DNA from: Anarhynchus alexandrinus
Taxonomy: Eukaryota > Chordata > Aves > Charadriiformes > Charadriidae
Assembly (NCBI GenBank): GCA_008711295.1
Contig: VUYV01000190.1
Span: 843,537 to 907,536, forward strand
Reading direction: 5' to 3'
Length of the DNA: 64,000 nucleotides
Of this stretch, positions 37,274 through 48,400 are shown piece after piece. The notes under the pieces were generated by a model, which worked only from the letters and a program-made list of their open reading frames with translations, ran no database searches and was not told the origin of the DNA. The translations under genes and the position numbers were made by a program. How positions within the stretch are numbered: position 1 is the stretch's first letter; each line of letters opens with the position of its first letter.

Positions 37274-40200
37274 AATTACATACATGTGTTTTTGCAGGCA
37301 CATGTTCCTGTTGAGCAGCACTAAGGAATATAGGTTAGTGCAGCTCTACCAAAGGTGTCTGAAAGGTTTATTTGGTTCTCAGCAGGGAAAGGTCTCTATT
37401 ACAAGTTAGTCTATATACAGACTCACTCCACTAGTGCATTTTTTCTTCTTGTAACTCTTTCCCCTAAACTATTAGTTTCTCTGACAGAAGGATTAAATAT
37501 AGACTTGGTCAGAAGAATAGTTCTGGTAGTAAGGAGGGACAATCCTTTTAAACAGCTCATCTGGGATTTTCCATTTAGGAGAGCTCTTTGCTAATTTTTA
37601 CACTTGCAAGTAGTTTTCCTCTAAGTCCAGCTTTCAACAGCAGAAACAGTGGCTTCTGTCACAGAGAGGGGGGGGGAGAACCTGAATAATATCTTTATTT
37701 GGAGGAAAGTAATCTTCCTTGAGAAAGGAAAAACAAACAAAAAAACCCTAAGTATTGTGCAAGGGCACAGAGCTGAGTAGCACTTGACTGTATGGAACAG
37801 GCCGTACCCTGGCAGCCATTCCACGAGTTGCTGCCTTCCCATGCTTGATCGCTTCCTTTTCCCTTCTGTTCTGTGACCACACTTAGGAATATTCCTCTAG
37901 GGAAGACACGCTATTTCCTTTTGTCTCCTTTTTTAATTAAATTCCTAATTGAGTCTCTACAAAGAAGAGATATCAAAAGTAGAACCATCACCACCTCTTG
38001 ACAGTGTAGGATGATGTGAAGAGATGCGAAAAGCCTTCTGATGTTCCTAAGGCCCACATTGTATCTTTCCCTCTCTAAGAGGAACTATTTGTTGATAATG
38101 AAGTATTCTCTGGCTCCATAGGGAATACAAGGGCTTGATGGCCCACCAAACAAACTGTTGTCACCTGTTACCACCTTGTTTAATGACCATGGGCTCAGTT
38201 CAACAAATCAGATAGATAGGCACTCATTAAATCTATATTTAAGTGTTATGCTGAGTAGGAATGTATTTAAAAACACACCACACACTAACTGGGTCTTCCA
38301 GAACAGTTTTGTATGGAAATGCGTTCCCAGGTTATGTAGCCAAGTGAAGTGTGCCTGTTTTACTTAATCCCCTTATTAAAACCAATGGTTCATGCTGTTC
38401 CAGTCAGAGATTAACATCAGCAAGTTACATAAGGTGTTCTCCTGAAGGATATGAATCTCTTTACATGTAGGGAAATCAAAGTCTCATTTTTCAAAGTGCA
38501 TAAATACTAACCGAAATCATACAGGCACATACTCATAACTTAACGTTTATGAGTACTAGCAATACCTTGTAGACCAACACATTAGAGGAAGCACACAACT
38601 GAATGATACCTTGCAGACATGTAGGCATGAACGACATCATTTGATTAATCTTTTTGAATTCAAGAGATTATTCTGAACAGAAAAGTTATCCAGTATGCCT
38701 AAGCACCAAACTCTCCAAAGGTTAAACACTCAAATACCTTGAAGAAGATTGGGCACAAGTGTCTCAAAAATAGTACCAAAGTAATCAAAACTGTCAGGAA
38801 AGCATTAAGAAAATTGATACGCACTGTAATAGAATGGAAAGGACTTTAAAAGATTTAGAGAATGTTTTTTGTTCTAGCATTAAAAAAATATGTAAGCGAG
38901 GCAAGAAATAAAGCATTTGCACAACTGTTACTCTGTCAGATAGTTTCTACAATCACCAACAGAGATGAGAGTCCCACTGTGCCTATCAAATTAACTTGTG
39001 GTCTGAATAGCATATCTAACAAAAAACTAATGGATGGATTGTCTTCCACTTTAGAGCTTTCTGAGACAGGTTTGATTTCTGAAAATTAAAAATCCCAGCT
39101 CTGAATGGTCACATCCAGAAGAACAGCATAATTCAATACTGTTATGACACAAGTGCAACAGCTTTCCCTTCCTCTTCTACTCTCCACCACCCCAGGCATT
39201 CCTCTCAGACTACTGGTGTTGATAAATGTCCAACTTTTGGAAGGAACATATGTACGTACATACATACCTACATACATACATATGTGTATATATATTCTTT
39301 TTGTTATTATTTTTTCCCTGAACTCACAGTCTGTTACTGCAACCATAAACACGACATTCAGTCACCTCAATGAGTCAGGTATCCCAGAGGTAGAGACCAC
39401 AGAGAAAAATAAAACCATATCACAGCAGAGAAACAACAAAAAAAAAATAGTGCTTTATTCAGCATCACAGGAGGCAAGAGCAGCTCAGGCCAAACTATGA
39501 AAAATCACAGCCAGGAGGCCACCACATCTTCTTCTTGCTTTAGCTCTTTTCAGAGCTGCCATTTTGTGGGCATGATGCTTATACCCACATAGCCTGGAGT
39601 GTTACTGTGTCCTTTGTGTCTGGTCAGTGTTCAAAGCTCCAAAGTAAGACCAGGTCAAAGTCTGAATGAGCCTGGCAATAGCATGATTTAGATGGACACA
39701 GTGAAAAGCTCTGTTTTTTCACAAAAAATCTTGACCTGTAATCCAACAAATTCATGTATATAAAACTGAGTAACTTGAAGTTCCCTCAAATCTAATTATT
39801 AAAGATAAACTTGGAAAAGTTTAAGTTGCAAGAACTGAAGTGAGGACAGTTCACAGATTCCTGTGCGCTGCAGCAGTCTTCTGTTAAACTATTAGTCTTG
39901 TCTCCACTAATTGGTTTTGACTTCCGATAAGGATTTTGCAAAGAGATTAATTCTGCTTTGGAGACAGAACACTAGTGGCAAGATGGAGAATCTTATTCTA
40001 GGAAAGAGGATGGTTATTGAATGACTTTATTTCTGCCACTTAAAGCTTCCTTTTTTCTTTTTCTTCTTGAAAAGAGGGACTTGAAATCATCCTATTCTGG
40101 TTACTAAATTCATGAAATCATACACATCATTAAGGACTTCACTTGCTGCATATTTTGATCTGCAAAATGATTGCTTTAGCAATTTGGAAAGGAAAAATGG

Positions 40201-40913
40201 AAAAAAAAAAGAAAATGTGTATTTTTTTGCTAACTCAGAGTGCCAAATACTGGGCAAAACAAAGACGAGCAGATTATGTTAGCAGTACCCTTGTGCCAAG
40301 CAATGGATGATAGGGATAAAACTTGAGGTTGGGAAGGGGGAAGACTTATCTAAAAATAAAGTTTACGAGAAAAGGAAACCAATTCCAACAATCATCTGTC
40401 CAACAAGACAGGCCTAAGCTCAGAAAACTGCCAGGTTCTGGTGGAAGGAGGGTCTGCAACTCTTTTCTGCCTGGTTTATGGAGAAAGGAGAAGATGGCCT
40501 TACTGGTACTTCCACGTTTGGGGACGGCACTGCCCTCCTCACGTGCCTGACAGTGACTCAGGCCAGCAAGATCTGTGGAGAAACTTTCCCATAGACATCA
40601 GTCAGATCCTGAATAGCCTTTGAAGATTCACTCCTGCCTGGACCAGGGTGCAGTCCTCCTGCCTCCAAATAACACCCCACCCCCCTCCCATACTTCTTCA
40701 CTCCCTCACACACTATATATATCAGCTCTGCTCCCTGTTGCTGTGAAGACCCGCGTGGTACTTCTTCCTTATCTCAAGCACCTGGCATGGGTGTAGGCAA
40801 AACCAAATGCTTCACAGTAACAGATGCAAAAACTTCTGTTCTTTAGTCACTTAGAATGTGATGACTCCAGTTCCCTCGTGATTCTCTGATTTATAAATGA
40901 AATCAAACCACTC

Positions 40914-40948
<35 letters not shown>
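37274..40948. other. Intergenic DNA up to the assembly gap
   Basis: No gene recognised. Contains a G-run near 37668, the TACA microsatellite at 39.25 kb and an A33 run at 40916-40948 that ends at the gap. Confidence 0.6.
39247..39296 (+). repeat. (TACA)n / (TA)n microsatellite
   Basis: TACATACATACC units followed by TATGTGTATATATA. The tract is partly self-complementary and may be length-variable. Confidence 0.88.
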
Positions 40949-41864
40949 NNNNNNNNNNNNNNNNNNNNNNNNNNNNNNNNNNNNNNNNNNNNNNNNNNNN
41001 NNNNNNNNNNNNNNNNNNNNNNNNNNNNNNNNNNNNNNNNNNNNNNNNNNNNNNNNNNNNNNNNNNNNNNNNNNNNNNNNNNNNNNNNNNNNNNNNNNNN
41101 NNNNNNNNNNNNNNNNNNNNNNNNNNNNNNNNNNNNNNNNNNNNNNNNNNNNNNNNNNNNNNNNNNNNNNNNNNNNNNNNNNNNNNNNNNNNNNNNNNNN
41201 NNNNNNNNNNNNNNNNNNNNNNNNNNNNNNNNNNNNNNNNNNNNNNNNNNNNNNNNNNNNNNNNNNNNNNNNNNNNNNNNNNNNNNNNNNNNNNNNNNNN
41301 NNNNNNNNNNNNNNNNNNNNNNNNNNNNNNNNNNNNNNNNNNNNNNNNNNNNNNNNNNNNNNNNNNNNNNNNNNNNNNNNNNNNNNNNNNNNNNNNNNNN
41401 NNNNNNNNNNNNNNNNNNNNNNNNNNNNNNNNNNNNNNNNNNNNNNNNNNNNNNNNNNNNNNNNNNNNNNNNNNNNNNNNNNNNNNNNNNNNNNNNNNNN
41501 NNNNNNNNNNNNNNNNNNNNNNNNNNNNNNNNNNNNNNNNNNNNNNNNNNNNNNNNNNNNNNNNNNNNNNNNNNNNNNNNNNNNNNNNNNNNNNNNNNNN
41601 NNNNNNNNNNNNNNNNNNNNNNNNNNNNNNNNNNNNNNNNNNNNNNNNNNNNNNNNNNNNNNNNNNNNNNNNNNNNNNNNNNNNNNNNNNNNNNNNNNNN
41701 NNNNNNNNNNNNNNNNNNNNNNNNNNNNNNNNNNNNNNNNNNNNNNNNNNNNNNNNNNNNNNNNNNNNNNNNNNNNNNNNNNNNNNNNNNNNNNNNNNNN
41801 NNNNNNNNNNNNNNNNNNNNNNNNNNNNNNNNNNNNNNNNNNNNNNNNNNNNNNNNNNNNNNNN
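40949..41864. other. Assembly gap (916 N)
   Basis: Run of 916 N between an A33 run (40916-40948) and a CR1 fragment already in progress at 41865. The long open frames crossing it are artefacts of translating N. The missing DNA probably includes the 5' part of that CR1. Confidence 0.99.
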
Positions 41865-42039
41865 ACAGGCTGCCCAGGGAGGTTGTGGAGTCCCCTTCTC
41901 TGGAGATTTTCAAGACCCGCCTGGATGCAGTCCTGAGTAATGTGCTCTAGGCAATCCTGCTTTAGCAGGGGAGTTGGACTAGATGATCTCTAGAGGTCCC
42001 TTCCAACTCTGAAAATTCTGTGATTCTGTGATTCTGTGA
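41865..42039 (+). mobile_element. CR1 LINE 3' fragment at gap edge
   Basis: ACAGGCTGCCCAGGGAGGTTG, TTCAAGACCCGCCTGGATGC, GGACTAGATGATCTCTAGAG and the tail of three ATTCTGTG units mark the 3' end of an avian CR1. The GATTCTGTG tail differs from the ATTCTATG of the copy at 25.4 kb, so it belongs to another subfamily. Its 5' side is lost in the gap. Confidence 0.93.
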
Positions 42040-44884
42040 ATCACACAGAAAATGCAACTCACAACAGTATTTTCCTTCCAGGCTTCCTTGGAGATAATTT
42101 TAGATCCAGCTACAAATTTCGACTAGCTCAGAACCATCAGGGGGGAAAAAAGCCTCTGTCTGCTCCCTGACTTTCTAGTCATCCCTTTTCTGACAAGAAA
42201 ACAAAGTGTTACTGCAACAGAGAACCAAAATCCCCTACCGCCCCTACAGAGAGGAGAGGCAGGACATACACGTTTGCAAGTGTTTGGGATATTCAGCTGT
42301 CACTCAGCTCTTGTATGGCCTGAAGAAAGCTATTTTGCTTTGCCGTCCCACCCAGTCTCTGTCTCTCTGTGACTTGTCCCTCAAGTCAAAGGTCTGCTCT
42401 CTTCTTCTGCACCAAGGAGCACACCTCAGGCAGTGTCAAACTGAAGCACTCTTCAAAAGTCTTACATAGACCACCTTCGTTTCTGTCTTACCCTCCCTCC
42501 ACTCTCATTCCTGTCATGCTTTCTCTTGCCAGATGATCTTCCAGCCCACATCAGTGGCCTCCTTTCCTCCACATCACTTTTCTTCCACTTCCTTCAGCTC
42601 TCTTTACCTTACCCGTCCTCCCACTATCCCATTTTCCTTTCCCAAAGCTAGATCTCTTTCCCTGTTGTTTATTTCAGGCTCTAGCTCTTCCTTTGCCAGG
42701 CCTCTTTTTCCACCTCCTTCCAAGGACAGTGGGAAAAATGGTCCATAGTCTGGTGAGCCACCAGCAAGCTCTCCTGCACCCCCCCCATGCTTCTCCTCTC
42801 TGCACCAGCGCACTGGGCAGCACGACTCACACAGCCTGCTGCACGAGAAACTGTGTTTAAGAGATGACAAGAACATCATACAGAAAAGTTATCCAGTTCT
42901 CCAAGAATGGCAGGAGGACAACTTCCGTATGCTGATATTGGGCAATAATGGGATTAATACATTTCATTTATCAGCAGGCATCGGTCCCAAGGAAGAGCAT
43001 TTGTGCATGTTATGGACTTTAAGCACATGCATCCAGTTGGGTGGGATTTCTCACCAGCCATACTTCAGCACACGTGCAAAGAGGATCCGGAGCAAACACA
43101 GACACAACCCTGACACAGCTGAACTCCCACTTCCAGCAGCTACTGAAGACAGCCAAGGAGTGGCTGCGGCTGCAATACAAGTTGGCAGAGTTTGGCGTTG
43201 GGGAGAACAAAACCACATGGTGGCTTTGCTCTGTTGTGGCAACATCAGGATCGAAAGAAGTAAGTGGGCCGGGAAGGATGTTAAACAGTTCTCCCCATAC
43301 GTACTCCCGTTCAACACATGAATTGGCAAGTTTTCCCTATTATTTCCCCCACATGTACTTTGGGAAAGGAGTATTCCCCACAGAAACATCCTCACTGTGC
43401 AGACACGTACACTTTTAAGTTGCAAGAAGGATAATTCATAAAAAAGCAATGTTAATAAATCTGGTCTGGGCACAGTCACATTTGACACCGGCCACGTCCC
43501 TTCCTGGTTAACAGAGTTTTCAGACCAGAGGGATTCTAGCTTGAGAGACATCATCAAAACACTCCTAGCACATCAAATTACCTAACACCATGGGTGGCTT
43601 TCACAGTGATTTTTATTTAGCATATTTATCAAATATATTAACATTAGTAGATCTCTAAGTGAGCTACGTCTCTAATACTGTCCAGATAGATTTCTGTGGA
43701 AACTGAAGTTTCTTAATATTCCCCTTAGATTTTAGAATCTGAGACGTAATTATTTACCATAAAACCATGCTGTGTTCAGATATTTCAGCTTGCTTGTATG
43801 TAAAGCCATAATAAACCTTTTTCTCTTGTCAGTGTAACATTCTTCCTCCAATCTCTGATAAGACATCACAGCACCTGCTCCACAATACCCTAGATTTGTC
43901 ATCCAGAAATCTGGTCAGCTTATGTTCAGTGCAAGAGAATAGTTTATTGTCTTGCTTTAGGGGATTGTGATTCTATTTTTAATTAAAATAGATTTATATC
44001 CTCCTGTTATCAGCAGGTTCAGACTGCATTTTCTCAAAATGGATTCAGGCCAGAAAGAAAGGTGGAAACAAGCAATGAATCCTATTAAACCTGAAATAGG
44101 GTGTTTTAGTTGTATTCACAAGCCAGCCTGCTTTTGAGGTTTAACCCAGCTCTTGCAAAGAACATCCAGTCCTTTCTGCATTATCAAATTCATAAGATGT
44201 CTTCAGATTAAAAAAAAGAAAAAAAAAGAAAAAAAAGGCAAATTCTATTTCATTCTCAGTCAGAACGTTGTCTATTTTTTTCCTTTTGATGAATACATCC
44301 TATGGAATTGATCTTCGAAGATGCTGAGTTCTCTGTTCTCGCTACTTCTCCCACCCCTCCTAAAGCTTAACTTTTGTATTGATGAAGAATTTTATTTTTT
44401 TTTTTAAATTGAAAGGATTTAAGCTTTCCTTTAACTCCTTTGTTCAGAAAAGGATTCAAGATAGATTAGTGCTATACAGACCTTTAGCATCAAGGAAAAC
44501 CCCACAGCTGCTCGGTTTGAAATGTATCGAAAGAGGGCAGTATCTTCACAATAAAGTAATTCTCCAGTTTTCTTGAACATTGGGGTCACATTTAGGCCTC
44601 AGTAAAGTAAAAAAGGTCACTTATTCCTGTACCCTTGGAATTAGGATTTCAGCCCTTCACATTATCCATTAGCATAGACCACTGAAAACTTGCTATTCTT
44701 AAATAAAATTGCCACCCTTTCATCTCCCTTCAAACCCAATGAGTCACTCCATCTTGTTGCAACACCAGCAGACAGCCACAAGTGAAGCAGTTAATATTTT
44801 GCTTTCCACTATCGCCTTTCCACCCCTCAAGAATCTTTTCTGAGTTTTGCCCTGGTAAGCAAATTACAGTGTGCAATGGGGGGG
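42040..44884. other. Intergenic DNA between the gap-edge CR1 and LTR copy B
   Basis: A pyrimidine-rich stretch covers 42480-42730. Overlapping frames at 42929-43418 include a helix-like segment ending at a GTAAGT (see findings). No known gene recognised. Confidence 0.5.
44209..44237 (+). repeat. A-rich (A7-9G)n tract
   Basis: Three runs of seven to nine A separated by single G. Confidence 0.85.
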
Positions 44885-45466
44885 TACGCTGGTTTTGGCT
44901 GGGATAGAGCTAATTTTCTTCATAGTAGCTTTTATGGAGCTATGTTTTGCATTTGTGCTGAAAACAGTGTTGAAAACATAGAGACGTTTTCGCTGAAGAG
45001 CGCTTACACAGAGTCAAGGCCTCTTACACCTGCCTCTTACACCGCCCCGCCAGTGAGCAAGCTGGGGGTGCACAAGAAGCTGGGAGGGGACAAAGTTGGG
45101 ACAGCTGACCCCAACTGACCAAAGGGATATTCCGTACCAGATGATGTCATGCTCAGTGTATAAAGCTGGGGGAAGAAGAAGGAAGGGGGGCACGTTCTGA
45201 GTTATGGCATTTGTCTTCCCAAGTAACTGCTATGCGCGATGGAGCCCTGCTTTCCTGGAGATGGCCTGCCCATGGGAAGCAGTGAATGAATTCCTTGCTT
45301 TGCTTTGCTTGCATGCATGGCTTTTGCTTTACCTATTAAAATGTCTTTATCTCAACCCATGAGTTTTCTCACTTTTACTCTTCCGATTCTCTCCTCCATC
45401 CCACAGGGAGGAGGTGAGCAAGTGGCTGCGTGGTCCTTAGTTGCCGGCCGGGGTTAAACCACGACA
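44885..45466 (+). mobile_element. Solo LTR of an avian ERVL-type endogenous retrovirus, copy B
   Basis: Same family as the LTR at 30.4 kb: GGTTTTGGCTGGGATAGAGC, CAAAGGGATATTCCGTACC, GATGATGTCATGCTCAGTG, then TATAAAG near 45160, CTATTAAAATG near 45335 and the end GGGGTTAAACCACGACA. The flanks (GGGGG and GAGTG) give no clean target duplication. Its 3' third (GAGTTTTCTCACTTTTACTC) differs from copy A, so the two are probably different subfamilies. No gag, pol or env sequence lies beside it. Confidence 0.88.
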
Positions 45467-48400
45467 GAGTGCTTGTGTGGTGACTCTGGAATCTTCCTAT
45501 TTTCTCACCAGACCTGCTTGTTAAAGCTTTAGCAACAGACAATTTCTTTATTCCTCCTTTTGTGGGGGACAAAGGGAGATTAAATGCCGTCAGCAAGGAT
45601 GGATACATCATTTCAGGTAGAAGATTCTCATCTTCTTGGCAGCATTTAATCTCTCTTTGATGCTCACATGGGCTCCTGGCTTTTCAGTTTTGCAAAGCTC
45701 AAGTGTCTGTTCTGTTGGATAAGCAACTCAGAAATTAAGATTTCCTGGGCGGGATGGAGGGAGGCACTGCTTCAAGTTTGCACTGCCCCACTTTGTGAAG
45801 TATGGCAAATCACCCTCCTAAAAACATCAGTACAGAAGCAAAGCAGCCATCCAAGTGTTGCTGCTGATTTACCCGGAGAAAGCACAGACTAAGTCTGATC
45901 CACAGCCTTACAGGAATGTACTTACTTACTTACTTACCTCCCCAGGAATGTAAGTCCACCTTGAGACCTTAAAGCAAGAATGCCGTATTAACTTCGGACA
46001 TGATGCCTTGCCTCATTTTACAATGTGAAGTAATTTAACTCCTTGTCGGGCTACGGGGAATAAGGTGACAGCACAGATGCTGGGCAATTAAAATAGAGGT
46101 GTATATGAGGTGAATATGACTAGTGGCTGGTTACTTGCTGGTACCAGGTGAAGCGCATCGTTTCACTCGTAGTTCAGTGGTAGCAGCACTGCGGGTGAAA
46201 TGCTGCCACAGCCGAGATTTAATACCCCGTCTCCGATGTTTCCCATCAGTTCAGGAGCTGAGCACCACAGGACTTGTAAATTCCCCCCTTTCACAAACAA
46301 GTATTCCCATGTGCAGTGGATTTTGTTGTGGGAAGGGGTTTATAGGCCAGCACTTAGAACCATCTGGTGAGTGTTTAACAAGAAGCTGAAGCTATAATGT
46401 AAGCATATTTTATTCATTCAGGGGCTCTCCTCCTGGCCAGCAGCCAGCTCCCAGACTCCCTAAGCCATTTCCCCCTCCCCACCGTATGCTTCAGAGACTG
46501 ATGCAGTAAGTTCAGCACTGAAAGAGCAGGCTCTCAGATAAGTCATCTGTCTCACCTTACGTATCTGTCTTGCAGACGTGATCCTTACCTTCTTCACCCC
46601 AGGGTTAGGTGCTGGGGTGACAGATATTGTTGATGTTCACAACTCCTTCTCCATCCGTGCCGGAGCAGGCAGCAATGCCCCACAGCCATCTCCTTCATCT
46701 ATTTCAGCCAAGTGAGAGGTTTCAGAGCAGTCTCACATTATCTGTTTGGGCTCCTGCACTCCTGCTTTCCACCTGGGCAGACATACACACCCCATCCTTT
46801 GCAAAAGATGTTCATTTTCAGACAACTCCTTTCCTGCACTACCTCACCCCACAATTTCCTGGGTGCTAGTGGCAGAGCAGGAGGCAAGATCACGCAGCTG
46901 GTGGGGAGAAGGAGTGTTCAACTTAGATTGGCATGAGCTGCTGGGGAATCATGTTCTTGCCTCTGCTACAAGCTGCCTCAACCCACGAGATGTGGAGCTG
47001 CACTTAGGAGGAAGCAACAAGCCTTGATGAAAAGTAGAACAGACTGAGGCTTGACTGAGGTTGAGCTAACGGGGATGCATGTCTTACATGAAGTCAGGGC
47101 GAACGTGTCCGCTCTGGCAGAGCACTCTCAGGCTATTTGCCAAAGCTGGTGTCAATGTACCCATAGTGTAGCTTCTTTCTGCAGCACATCTTGTGCTTTT
47201 CAGGCTCTCTCATGCCCCAGCTCTACGTGTCCAAACTACATCCACTCAGCAGGTCAGTCTGGCAGACAAGCCATTGTCACGTGTCCGTCCTGCCCTGACA
47301 GATCCTGAGGGCTACAGGACCTCTGAATAAAACAAGACCTGAAGACTGACCCTATCAGGGTTGTACTGAGAAATCCATTAGACGGGGGAATAAATAACCA
47401 ACCACTCATCTCCCTCCTGCCTCTACAGGAACAGAAAGCATCATCCAAGAGGGTAGGGGTTACTCTTTCTGGTACGTGCAGCAGGCAGTCCAGAGTTCAG
47501 CTTTTCAGAGCTTTTTCCTTGAGCACAGCCTAGAAAACTTAAAAACCTTTGATAATAACTGGAAAAGATCACTTAAGAAACAAACCAACCAATATTTTTA
47601 TGACTGTAATTTTGAAATGTCCTTCCCCATGGGGATTTCCAACAATTCTACATTTGGAACCCCATTTCTCCTTCTTTGAAATGGGCCCAGTGGCTGGAAA
47701 ATAGTGTCTCTACTTTAAGCCACTGAGGCATTGACTCCTCAACACTGTAGGTGTCTGACCCTTCTTGTTTAGGAGGAATTCTTAGTCTTTGTCTTTTCTT
47801 CCTTTAGTGGGGTTCAGTTTTGTTTTGAGAGTGTTTTTCTCCATGAGACTTTCCAGAGAGTGGCTAAAGTAACCAGGCCAGGATAGGTATGAATTTAGAT
47901 ACCTTTGCATTTGCACAGTCCCTGAAAGTAGGCAGATGATGCGGACGGGATCATATCTGCACAAGGCCTACCTAAATCCCCAATAGCAATGACTGTATTT
48001 TCGCCCAAGGATTTCCTCCCTTCCATATCATTTGGACTGTGATGAACTCACATTAGTATTCCAGCTGAAAGCTAGTAAACAGTCAAAGAAATTGCTGTTT
48101 TATGCACCCAAGTTTTTCACTTCCTTTCTCCTCAATAGCTTCATTCATCAAACCAAGCCAGAGAAAAACTGCACAGAAGTACTTAGAATAGTATTCCAGC
48201 CAGCATATTGGCTTCGCTACCATGTCTACTACATGCAGACTGTCAGTAATGAAAAGTGGAATTCACCTCATCAAACAAAGTCTGCAAATTTGCTTGAGGA
48301 TAATATGTCATTAGAAAAGCAGATACGTATTCAAGGCCCAAATTAAACACCGATGTCCGGTTCTTAAGAAACAGAGTCACTGTTATAGCTACTGTTTATT

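Noticed and set aside
40897..41940. Two open frames of more than 330 codons on opposite strands
   Set aside because: Nearly all residues are undetermined because the frames cross the N gap; they are translation artefacts.
38677..42897. Shared 18-mer ACAGAAAAGTTATCCAGT at 38677 and 42880
   Set aside because: The similarity does not extend beyond the 18 bases, so it is most likely chance in AT-rich DNA.
30372..45466. The two LTRs as ends of one full endogenous retrovirus
   Set aside because: They are 14 kb apart, differ in subfamily features, copy A has its own 5-bp duplication, and no retroviral coding sequence lies between them.
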